Below are positions 29,325-37,079 of a DNA stretch of 64,000 nt, in pieces (position 1 is the first letter of the stretch; the number at the start of each line of letters is the position of its first letter). Under the pieces are notes generated by a model. It saw nothing but the letters and a program-made list of their open reading frames with translations, was not told the DNA's origin and did no database searches. This stretch comes from Anaerolineae bacterium (lineage in GTDB: Bacteria > Chloroflexota > Anaerolineae > 4572-78 > J111): NCBI GenBank assembly GCA_022071955.1, contig JAJVIM010000015.1:124001-188000 (forward strand), given 5' to 3'. A program made the translations under genes and the position numbers.

Positions 29325-30710
29325 ATGAATAACCAATTTAAACCGCGTAAATTAACCCGGCGAGATTTCATTAAATTGGGTGGCGGTGGAGCGCTGGCAA
29401 CTCTGGCAACCGGTTCTTACCTTTTCAAAACCGGCCGCCAATCACTGGCCGCGCCCGCGCCCCCACCCGCTCCGGCTGTGCTTGCGGCCCGGCCCAACGC
29501 GCTGACCACCCAACTACGCCTGGCCGCCACCGATGGCTACATCTCTTTGCCCGGCCGCCGTATTTTTCCTGCCCCCGGTAACCTGAGCGGCGCTGATCCG
29601 TACACTGACATCCCCGAAGACCAAAACGGCCTGTATGTTTTTGGCTTTGTCGAAGCCGAAATCACCGACACCATAGCCGATGTTATTGACAAGCACAAAG
29701 GCAAAGTTCAGGGGCCGGCGCCTATCATCGGCATTAACTCCGGGGACGATCTGTACATCACTGTTACCAACCTGGGGTTGGTGGGCCGGCCAGACCTTGA
29801 CGACTCGCACACCATTCACTGGCACGGTTTCCGCAACCCGCACGCCGTGTTTGACGGTGTGCCGGAAGTATCGATTGCCGTGCCGCCGGCCCGCGATTTT
29901 CCCTACTTTTTCCGGCCGCGGGTGGCCGGAACGTACATGTATCACTGCCACTTCGAAGATTCGGAGCACGTGCAGATGGGCATGGACGGTATCGTTTTTA
30001 TCCGTCCGGCCGGTGCCCCCAACCTGGCCTATGCCAACGGCACCACCGCCTTTGATCGGGAGTACACTCTCCTGTTCAATGAAGTTGACACCACTCCTCA
30101 CGATAATTTGATCAACGTGCAGGAGTTTGTTTGGTCCAACTACGATCCTAACTACTGGGTAATCAACAGCCGTTCCTATCCCGATACCATTCTGACCGAA
30201 GCCGATATTTTGGGCACCGAGTTGGAGCTTCGCCAGCCCATCTCCTCGCTGATACAGGCCAACCCCGGCGAAGAGATACTACTGCGGCTGGCCAACCTGG
30301 GCTACGAACAGCAAGCCATGCAAATGTTGGGGCTAAATTTAACGGTCATCGGCCACGATTCCACTTTTCTGGGGCCGCTGGTTTACACCACCCACACCAT
30401 TTACATTGGGCCGGGCGAAGCTCGCGATGTGCTGTTTACCGCGCCGGCCTACAGTTCCAGCTTGCCGGGCGGTACCGATAGCAACGGGCCGTACAACGTT
30501 TACTGGTTCAAAAACCATCACCCCCAGCGATTGGTAAACGGCACCCAGGATAACGACAACCTGGCTGACTCAAACGCGACCGTGGAAGATGTGGATGGCA
30601 ACCCGGCCCCGGTTGGCGGCCAGATTACCCAGGTGCGGGTTTATCAAAACTCTCTTCCCGAACAAACCAGACCCAACGAAACGTTTGGGCGAACTCGCCC
30701 GCCGTTTTAA
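29325..30710 (+). CDS. Tat-exported multicopper oxidase-like protein (N-terminal ligand half)
   Basis: 461 residues. Tat signal TRRDFIKLGGGGALATLA near 12-30. The first cupredoxin domain has HTIHWHG (His162, His165, His167) and YHCHFEDSEH..MGM (His207, Cys208, His209, His215, Met220), giving type-3/type-2-like ligands and a type-1-like Cys-His-Met set. The second half (TPHDNLINVQEF..., LANLGYEQQAMQMLG) is cupredoxin-like but lacks the HPxHxHG and HCH motifs expected at the C terminus. Exported folded, consistent with copper loading in the cytoplasm. Start at 29325 with CAGGAGG nine bases upstream. First of three consecutive cupredoxin genes; the next supplies the missing C-terminal His motif. 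Confidence 0.9.
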   Translation: MNNQFKPRKLTRRDFIKLGGGGALATLATGSYLFKTGRQSLAAPAPPPAPAVLAARPNALTTQLRLAATDGYISLPGRRIFPAPGNLSGADPYTDIPEDQNGLYVFGFVEAEITDTIADVIDKHKGKVQGPAPIIGINSGDDLYITVTNLGLVGRPDLDDSHTIHWHGFRNPHAVFDGVPEVSIAVPPARDFPYFFRPRVAGTYMYHCHFEDSEHVQMGMDGIVFIRPAGAPNLAYANGTTAFDREYTLLFNEVDTTPHDNLINVQEFVWSNYDPNYWVINSRSYPDTILTEADILGTELELRQPISSLIQANPGEEILLRLANLGYEQQAMQMLGLNLTVIGHDSTFLGPLVYTTHTIYIGPGEARDVLFTAPAYSSSLPGGTDSNGPYNVYWFKNHHPQRLVNGTQDNDNLADSNATVEDVDGNPAPVGGQITQVRVYQNSLPEQTRPNETFGRTRPPF

Positions 30711-30748
30711 GCGTGAGCTTATTGAGGCTAACTGAAAGGAGAAGCAGC

Positions 30749-32035
30749 ATGTTTCAAAAGATACCCATAAAAAAGGTCAGGTTGGGCCTCTACTTGCTGA
30801 TTGGCGCGCTGGCTCTGGTTATTGTGCCCGCCACGGCCATTGGCCGGCCCACGGTGGCTCCCGCCGCCGCGCTGGAAACTCTATCTGATATTTGCACAAC
30901 CGGCACCACTTTTGACTTTGAAACCAAAACCGGCCACATGCAAACCCCGGATGGCAACAGCATTTTTATGTGGACATTCGGGCTGCAGGGCGACGGCTTT
31001 CAACTGCCCAGCCCGGTGCTGTGCGTCAATCAGGGCGATGCCATCACCATCAACCTGAGAAACAACCTGCCGGAGGCAACCTCGCTCATCTTTCCGGGCC
31101 AAACCGGAGTATCGGCTACCGGCGGTTCGGCCGGGCTTTTGGCTCAGGAAGTCCCCCCCGATAATGGGGTCACTACCGTTACCTATACCTTTACCGCCAG
31201 TGAACCCGGCACTTACCTGTACGAGAGCGGCACCAACCCGTACAAGCAAATAGAAATGGGCCTGTACGGGGCGCTGATTGTGCGGCCAACAGGGCCGGGT
31301 TTTGGCCCCAATTTTGCCTATAACAACGAAACCACCGAGTTTGATCCCCAGCGGGAATTTCTGCTGCTCATCCACGATATGGACAGCGACCTGCACCAGG
31401 CCGTAGAACGGAATCAAACCTTCGACGTTACCACCCGCCACGATCATTACTGGACCATTAACGGCCGCTCCTTCCCGGATTCGATTGCCCCCAACAATGT
31501 ACCCTGGCTGCCCAACCAGCCTTACGGCTCATTGGTGCGGGTAGAGGCCGCGCCTGACCCGGAAAACCTGCCGCTGCCGGCTCTGATTCGCTACATCAAT
31601 GCCGGCCTTGAGAATCACCCCTACCACCCGCACGGCAACCATATGCGCGTGATTGGCCGCGATGGCCGGATGCTGAGCCTGCCTTTTGAAAATTTCAGCA
31701 CCACTATTGGTTCCGGCCAAACCTACGATTTGCAGTTTTGGTGGATTAACGTAGAAGGCTGGGGCATTGGCGGCGGCAGCCCGCGCATCAAAGATCAGGT
31801 CACCTACCCCAACGTTCTCAACCTGGTCTTTAAAGATGGCGCTACCTGGTTTAGTGGCGACCCCGACCTGGGCGTGCAGGCCGATTTCCCGCCCGATACT
31901 ACCATTTTCAACGAATGCGGCGAATTCTACTTTCCCTGGCACAGCCACGCGCTCAATGAATTTCAAAACTTTGATGAAGGCTTTGGCGGATTAGCCACCC
32001 TGGTACGGGTTGACCCGCCGGGCGGCTGCCCATAG
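30749..32035 (+). CDS. Multicopper oxidase-like protein (C-terminal ligand half)
   Basis: 428 residues with a Sec signal peptide (about 1-40). The positions where a multicopper oxidase has HxHG and HxH in domain 1 read TSLIFPGQ and YLYESG, so those ligands are absent. The C-terminal domain keeps HPYHPHG (His290, His293, His295) and FPWHSHALNEF (His398, Ser399, His400), in which Ser replaces the type-1 copper Cys. On its own it could hold only part of a trinuclear centre. Two Cys pairs (about 49/92 and near 388/427) suggest disulfides. AAGGAG seven bases upstream. Likely functions with the preceding protein or as a non-blue copper or structural subunit (inference). Confidence 0.85.
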   Translation: MFQKIPIKKVRLGLYLLIGALALVIVPATAIGRPTVAPAAALETLSDICTTGTTFDFETKTGHMQTPDGNSIFMWTFGLQGDGFQLPSPVLCVNQGDAITINLRNNLPEATSLIFPGQTGVSATGGSAGLLAQEVPPDNGVTTVTYTFTASEPGTYLYESGTNPYKQIEMGLYGALIVRPTGPGFGPNFAYNNETTEFDPQREFLLLIHDMDSDLHQAVERNQTFDVTTRHDHYWTINGRSFPDSIAPNNVPWLPNQPYGSLVRVEAAPDPENLPLPALIRYINAGLENHPYHPHGNHMRVIGRDGRMLSLPFENFSTTIGSGQTYDLQFWWINVEGWGIGGGSPRIKDQVTYPNVLNLVFKDGATWFSGDPDLGVQADFPPDTTIFNECGEFYFPWHSHALNEFQNFDEGFGGLATLVRVDPPGGCP

Positions 32036-32078
32036 TTCCCGGGAACGCTCTCTACCGATGGTAAAGGAGAAATGGATT

Positions 32079-33956
32079 ATGCTGAATTATGTAACCAAAC
32101 TAACCAGATTTAGCCCTGTGTTCCTGGCGCTGGCCTTGCTGCTGGTCGGCTCGCCGGCGATGGCCCACCCCCAATCGCCGCCTTTCACCGAATCGTTTAC
32201 GGTTGCGGCCGCGCCGGCCGCGGCGGCTGTTAGCATTAACCTCTGCGCCAGAGAAGGCCAGGTAACAATGCCAGATGGTGCGGTGATTCCTGTTTGGGGC
32301 TATGTTAACGCCGTCAACGCCGCAAACGTGCCCATTGCCTGCGATGACCTGTTGATTGCCTCTTTGCCGCCCCAATTGCCCGGCCCGGTGATCCGGGTTG
32401 ATCAAGGTGATACCGTCACCATCACCTTGTATAATGAGCTGCCGGTGGCCACCTCAATTATTTTCCCCGGGCAAAACGCCGATTGGTCGCCCACAGCCAG
32501 CGGCGATCAACCCGGCGTTTTCACCGAAGAAGCCGCCGCCAACGGCGGCACAGCCACGTATACCTTTACCGCCCATGCGCCGGGAACCTACCTGTACGAG
32601 AGCGGCACTGCCAACCAGCCGCAGGTGCCAATGGGGCTGTACGGCGCGCTGATTGTTGACCCCGCCACTGCCGGCCAGGCTTACAGTCATCCTTCAACCG
32701 CGTATGATGTGGAAGAAGTTTTGGTGCTCAGCGAAATTGACCCGGCCCTCAACGCCGATGTTAGTGCCAATCCTACCTCGTTTAGCTATGATCTGCTAAA
32801 TTACCTGCCCACCTATTGGCTGTTAAACGGCCGGGCTTATGGCCCCGGCACTACCAACCCGGATGTGCTGGACCCCGACGACGCCAGCACCGCTCAACCC
32901 TACTCATCGGCCATTAATCTGGACCTGGATAGCGGCCAGAGCCGCCTGCTGCTGCGCTACCTCAACGCCAGCGGCACTCACCACACAATGACGCTGCTAG
33001 GCAATTATCAGCGTGTCATCGCCAGAGACGCCGATGAACTGGATTTTGTGGGGCTGTCTACTCAGCAATATGATGCCGTAGCCGAAACCGTCCCCTCCGG
33101 CCAAACCACCGACGCCATTGTGACCTTTACCACAGCCGGCGAGTATGCTCTGTTCAATCGCCAGCTTCACATTACCAATGGCGATGCGGCCAGTTCGTTG
33201 CACTACGCTCCTGGTGGCGGAATGATGACCATTGTAATGGCCACCGGAACGGGCGGGCCGCCACCGGTTTCAACCGAAGCCGATTTGTCTGTGACCAAAA
33301 CCGATGAGCCGGACCCCGTTACAGCCGGAAACAATGTAACGTACACGGTTACCGTAACCAACAACGGGCCTGATCAGGCCGATAACGTAATTTTGAGCGA
33401 CCCATTGCCCGGCGGTGTGACGCTGGTCTCGGCAACGCCTTCGCAGGGGAGTTGCGATACCACGGTTTCTTGCAATTTGGGCAACATTGCCGGTGGCGGG
33501 AACGCAAGTGTAACCATCGTCGTCACAACCGGTGGGGCTGGCCTGCTTTCTAACACGGTCAACGTGGAGTCTGATACCAGCGATCCGGTTTCCGGCAATA
33601 ACAGCGCCACCACAGAAACTACCGTTAACCCGGTGGTTGTCGCCAGCATGCATCTGGGTGGGTTAACTCAAGCGCGTAGCGGCTTTGCCAATTTCAACCA
33701 TTTTGCAACGATTACCATCCATAACGGCAGCCATGCCCCGGTGGCCAATGCGACTGTCAGCGGGAGTTGGACCGGGACATTTGGAAATGGCTTTGGGGGC
33801 AGCGGCGCTAATCCAACCTGTATGACAAATGCGGCCGGCCAATGTACGGTTCAACGGAACGCACTCCAGGCGCTTACCTTTATGGTTAACAGCGTAACCC
33901 ATGCCACATTAACCTATCAGGTGCCGCATGATGTTCCAACCGGTGTAACGCAGTAA
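32079..33956 (+). CDS. Copper-ligand-poor cupredoxin protein with DUF11 domain
   Basis: 625 residues: signal peptide to about 29 (ending AMAH), cupredoxin repeats about 45-385 homologous to the preceding protein (TSIIFPGQ, GTYLYESG), a Pro/Thr junction, a DUF11 domain about 400-520 (DLSVTKTDEPDPVTAGNNVT), and a C-terminal beta domain with two Cys. The only His-rich spot is SGTHHTMTLLGNY where HPxHxHG would be; no HCH or HxHG motif remains, so no copper centre of the usual type. Probably a structural or partner-binding paralogue. Start at 32079 with AAAGGAG nine bases upstream, preferred to 32010 and 32058. Confidence 0.82.
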   Translation: MLNYVTKLTRFSPVFLALALLLVGSPAMAHPQSPPFTESFTVAAAPAAAAVSINLCAREGQVTMPDGAVIPVWGYVNAVNAANVPIACDDLLIASLPPQLPGPVIRVDQGDTVTITLYNELPVATSIIFPGQNADWSPTASGDQPGVFTEEAAANGGTATYTFTAHAPGTYLYESGTANQPQVPMGLYGALIVDPATAGQAYSHPSTAYDVEEVLVLSEIDPALNADVSANPTSFSYDLLNYLPTYWLLNGRAYGPGTTNPDVLDPDDASTAQPYSSAINLDLDSGQSRLLLRYLNASGTHHTMTLLGNYQRVIARDADELDFVGLSTQQYDAVAETVPSGQTTDAIVTFTTAGEYALFNRQLHITNGDAASSLHYAPGGGMMTIVMATGTGGPPPVSTEADLSVTKTDEPDPVTAGNNVTYTVTVTNNGPDQADNVILSDPLPGGVTLVSATPSQGSCDTTVSCNLGNIAGGGNASVTIVVTTGGAGLLSNTVNVESDTSDPVSGNNSATTETTVNPVVVASMHLGGLTQARSGFANFNHFATITIHNGSHAPVANATVSGSWTGTFGNGFGGSGANPTCMTNAAGQCTVQRNALQALTFMVNSVTHATLTYQVPHDVPTGVTQ

Positions 33957-33971
33957 GGTGGAGGCCGAACC

Positions 33972-34469
33972 ATGCAAAACACAATGACTGACCCCCGCGA
34001 ATCCTTTTCAGATTTGTGGAGTTTGATTCTGTTAACCGGGGTAACCCTGCTGCTGGTTGGGGTGGCCTTGTGGATGTTCAGTTCGCAGGTAGATTTGGTC
34101 CCGAATGCTGGGCCGGCGCAAGACCCGCTGGCCGGAATCTCGCAGACTGCTTTTACCGCTCAAACCGGCATCCGGCTGTTGCGCATATCGTTTACTGCCG
34201 GCGGCGGTATGCTCGATCTGCGCTATCAGGTGGTTGACCCGGACAAAGCCGTGATTGTGCACGATGTAGATACCCCGCCCACACTGGTCAACAATTCCAC
34301 CGGCCAGGTCATCGATCGGGCCTATCACGATCATTCTTCAAAAACTCCAATGCGCACCGGCCTCACTTACAACGAGCTGGTCATCAACGAGGGCCGGGCC
34401 ATCAAACCCGGTGATAGCGTTACGTTAATCATTGGTGAAGCGCGTTTGGAAAATATTTTGGTGCAATAG
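33972..34469 (+). CDS. Membrane-anchored protein of unknown function, copper-cluster associated
   Basis: 165 residues: one membrane segment (about 16-36) and an extracytoplasmic domain with GIRLLRISFTAGGGMLDLRYQVVDPDKA, TPPTLVNNSTGQVI and a C-terminal IKPGDSVTLIIG strand. I recall uncharacterised bacterial proteins with the same GGGMLDLRYQVVDPDKA core but no experimental function. HDVDTPP and AYHDHSS give a few possible metal-binding His residues. GGTGGAGG lies upstream and CopC starts four bases downstream, so they are co-transcribed. Likely helps copper delivery or oxidase assembly (inference from position only). Confidence 0.75.
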   Translation: MQNTMTDPRESFSDLWSLILLTGVTLLLVGVALWMFSSQVDLVPNAGPAQDPLAGISQTAFTAQTGIRLLRISFTAGGGMLDLRYQVVDPDKAVIVHDVDTPPTLVNNSTGQVIDRAYHDHSSKTPMRTGLTYNELVINEGRAIKPGDSVTLIIGEARLENILVQ

Positions 34470-34472
34470 GGG

Positions 34473-35039
34473 GTGAAACCGTTGCAATTAGCCGCTCAAA
34501 CTTATCTGTGTATCAGGCAAACAGCGGGAATATTCGCCGTGCTGGCCTGGCTGTTGTTGGCCCGCCCGGCTGTGGCCCACGAGCCTGAAGTGTTGAACAG
34601 CAATCCGGCGGCCGGTGAGGTACTCGATCAGTCGCCGCCACAAATTGTCATCCATTTTGCCGAGGAGTTGACCAGCCAAAAAAGCACCCTGATTGTGCTG
34701 GATGCCGCCGGCCGTCAGGTTGATAACGGTGACGGCGGCGTAGACCTGTACGATGCGTATCACGCCACGCTGGTGGCCACACTGCCGCCGCTGGCGGATG
34801 GCCGTTACACGGTGCAGTGGGCCATTGTGTTGCTGGATGGCGATGAAAGTAGCGGCACATTTGATTTTACCGTCGGGGAGGTTACCGCCGCATCGAGCCA
34901 AAACTTAATTGCCAGCGCGCCTTCGCCCCGGCCGGCAGCCGGTGGTTCACTCCCGGTGTGGCTCTCTGCCGCGCTGGTGTTGGCGCTTTTGCTCGTCGTC
35001 GGCATATCCCTGCGCCGCCGGTTGGCGCGGGATAATTAA
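34473..35039 (+). CDS. copC: CopC-like copper-binding protein, membrane-anchored
   Basis: 188 residues: signal peptide ending ...RPAVAH, so the mature protein would start with His (the CopC/LPMO-like N-terminal brace); CopC domain about 36-135 (EPEVLNSNPAAGEVLDQSPPQ start, SSGTFDFTVG end); a linker and a C-terminal membrane segment with RRRLARDN. The usual D-G-H motif before SG is D-G-D (LLDGDESSG), so one copper ligand is replaced by Asp. GTG at 34473; a TTG at 34482 with GGGGGTGA just upstream is an equally good start. Sits between the 165-residue protein and the CopC-CopD fusion. Confidence 0.88.
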   Translation: MKPLQLAAQTYLCIRQTAGIFAVLAWLLLARPAVAHEPEVLNSNPAAGEVLDQSPPQIVIHFAEELTSQKSTLIVLDAAGRQVDNGDGGVDLYDAYHATLVATLPPLADGRYTVQWAIVLLDGDESSGTFDFTVGEVTAASSQNLIASAPSPRPAAGGSLPVWLSAALVLALLLVVGISLRRRLARDN

Positions 35040-35056
35040 CCAAACACGGGGGTCCA

Positions 35057-37012
35057 TTGATCAAACTAACACTGAAAAAAGTTTGCCTGCTCGCCCTCTT
35101 TGTCCTGCTGATTACCGGTATCAACGCTCCGCCGGCGATGGCCCACGCCTCGCTGATTCGCTCTGAGCCGGCAGACAGCGCCAGCCTGACTGATCCACCG
35201 CAGGAGGTGCGCCTCTGGTTCAATGAGTCGATTTCGGCCCGTTTTAGCTCTGCCCAACTGCTGGATGTGAACGCTCAGCCGGTTGAGATTACTCACATTC
35301 AGGTTGACCCCACCGATCCCACTTTGATGATTTTAACCCTGCCCCGGTTATCGCCCGGAATGTACAGCATCCGTTGGAAGGTGTTGTCTGAAACTGACGG
35401 GCATTTTACCCAGGGTTTCGTTGTTTTTGGTGTTGGCGCAGACACAGATTTTAGCAAAGTGACCCCGCCCCGGGCCGAAGTTGCTCTACCCTGGGCCGAG
35501 GCATTAATCCGCTGGTTTAATTTTGGCGGGCTGCTGGCGCTGGTGGGCAGCGTTGGGGTAGCCTACCTGGTTTTGGGGCCGGGCAGTTCGGCGGCGGCTG
35601 CCATTGCCAATCTGCACCAATCCGCCCGGCAACGGGTGCTGGTGCTGGCGCTGGGTTGCGGCGGGTTGGCCCTGCTGGTAGGTTTTGGCCTGCTGCTGTG
35701 GCAAATTGGTTCGCTACTGGAAACCCTGCCGGCCGGCGTTTCAACCTGGGCCGTAAGCTGGCAACTGCTCAGCCAGACTCGCTGGGGATTTTTGTGGCTG
35801 GCCCGCCAGGGTGTGCTGCTGGCGGTGCTGTGGCTTTTGCATCGCCAGCACAGGGCGCTCGCGGCCGGCACACTGCGATTTTCGCCGTTTGCGCTGCTGT
35901 TGTCGCTATTGCTGTTGGCCTTGCTGGCCATTCAGGCGTTCAGCGGCCACGCGGCGGCGTTAGCTCGCCACGCCACCCTGGCCGTGCTCACCGACGTGCT
36001 GCACCTGCTGGCAGCCAGTTTGTGGGTGGGCGGACTGTTGGCTCTGGCGGTGGGGCTGCTGCCGCTGATTTTGCGGCGCGATGATAGTGTGCTGCTGATC
36101 CGGGCCGGTTGGGGGCCATTTAGCCGGCTGGCGGTGCTGAGTGTGGGCCTGCTGCTGGCCACCGGGTTGTATAACACCGGCCGGCAGGTTGCCTCAATTG
36201 ATGCGCTGATCACCAATGTATATGGCCAGATATTGCTGGGCAAAATGGGGCTGATGCTGCTGGCGGGCTTGTTTGGGCTGATCAATTCGATGTTGCTGCA
36301 CCCCGGTCTGATTGCGCCACTGGCGCGATGGCTGCGCCGTCCGCCGGGCTGGACTCCTCTGCCGGTAACGCGTTTTCCGGCGCTGGTGCTGGCCGAAATT
36401 ACCGTGGGCTTGGCGGCTATCTTTGCTACCGGGCTGATCACCGCATCGCCGCAGGCCCGAGCCCCGGAGTATGAAGTATCGCCCGCCGAGATTCCGGTGA
36501 TCGCCAACCAATCGGTGGATGATATGTTAATTACGTTTGCGGCCAAACCCAACCGGCCCGGCCAAAATGTGTTTGCGGTGCGGGCTGTCAGCACTCGCCG
36601 CCCGCCGCCCGCCGACGTGCTGCGCGTGATTTTGCGCTTCACCTTTGCCGGCGATGATTTGGGGTCGACCACGGCGGTTGATGCCATCGAGATTGAACCC
36701 GGCCTTTATCAGGCGGGGGGCCGCCAGCTCAGCCTGGCCGGTTCGTGGCAGGTGCAGGTGGCGGTTCGACGCCGCGGTGTTGAAGATAGCGTGGCGCACT
36801 TTAATTGGGTGGTTGCGCCGCCGGGGGCGGCCCGGCCGGTAGTAATCTCCAATCGCGCGCTGGAGCCGGTGTTAACTATTCTGGCTGCCAGCCTTTTGCT
36901 GCTGCTGCCTTTGGGATCGGCCGGGGTATGGTTGTTCCGGCGCCGGGTTTCAGATGAATTTTATGGACAGGAAGCCGCACACAGTGCGGGTGTTGAGCGG
37001 TATGCCAATTAA
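35057..37012 (+). CDS. CopC-CopD fusion, copper transport protein
   Basis: 651 residues: signal peptide ending AMAH, CopC domain about 30-130 with an intact ETDGHFTQGF motif (Asp/His pair), then eight or so membrane segments (about 155-470) with the CopD-type HAAALARHATLAVLTDVLHL and a WVGGLLALAVGLLPL segment, and a YtkA/FixH-like C-terminal outer domain (about 490-600) before a last membrane segment. CopD proteins move copper across the membrane. TTG start at 35057 with a GGGGG Shine-Dalgarno. Directly after copC and the oxidases, so it most likely supplies copper for them. The short tail overlaps the upstream in-frame extension of the subtilase gene. Confidence 0.93.
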   Translation: MIKLTLKKVCLLALFVLLITGINAPPAMAHASLIRSEPADSASLTDPPQEVRLWFNESISARFSSAQLLDVNAQPVEITHIQVDPTDPTLMILTLPRLSPGMYSIRWKVLSETDGHFTQGFVVFGVGADTDFSKVTPPRAEVALPWAEALIRWFNFGGLLALVGSVGVAYLVLGPGSSAAAAIANLHQSARQRVLVLALGCGGLALLVGFGLLLWQIGSLLETLPAGVSTWAVSWQLLSQTRWGFLWLARQGVLLAVLWLLHRQHRALAAGTLRFSPFALLLSLLLLALLAIQAFSGHAAALARHATLAVLTDVLHLLAASLWVGGLLALAVGLLPLILRRDDSVLLIRAGWGPFSRLAVLSVGLLLATGLYNTGRQVASIDALITNVYGQILLGKMGLMLLAGLFGLINSMLLHPGLIAPLARWLRRPPGWTPLPVTRFPALVLAEITVGLAAIFATGLITASPQARAPEYEVSPAEIPVIANQSVDDMLITFAAKPNRPGQNVFAVRAVSTRRPPPADVLRVILRFTFAGDDLGSTTAVDAIEIEPGLYQAGGRQLSLAGSWQVQVAVRRRGVEDSVAHFNWVVAPPGAARPVVISNRALEPVLTILAASLLLLLPLGSAGVWLFRRRVSDEFYGQEAAHSAGVERYAN

Positions 37013-37079
37013 ACGCCGTGAATCCTGCCCAAATTCTCTCAATCCCCAGCGTGGGCCGCTCTCCCGGTGCCAGAGAGTT

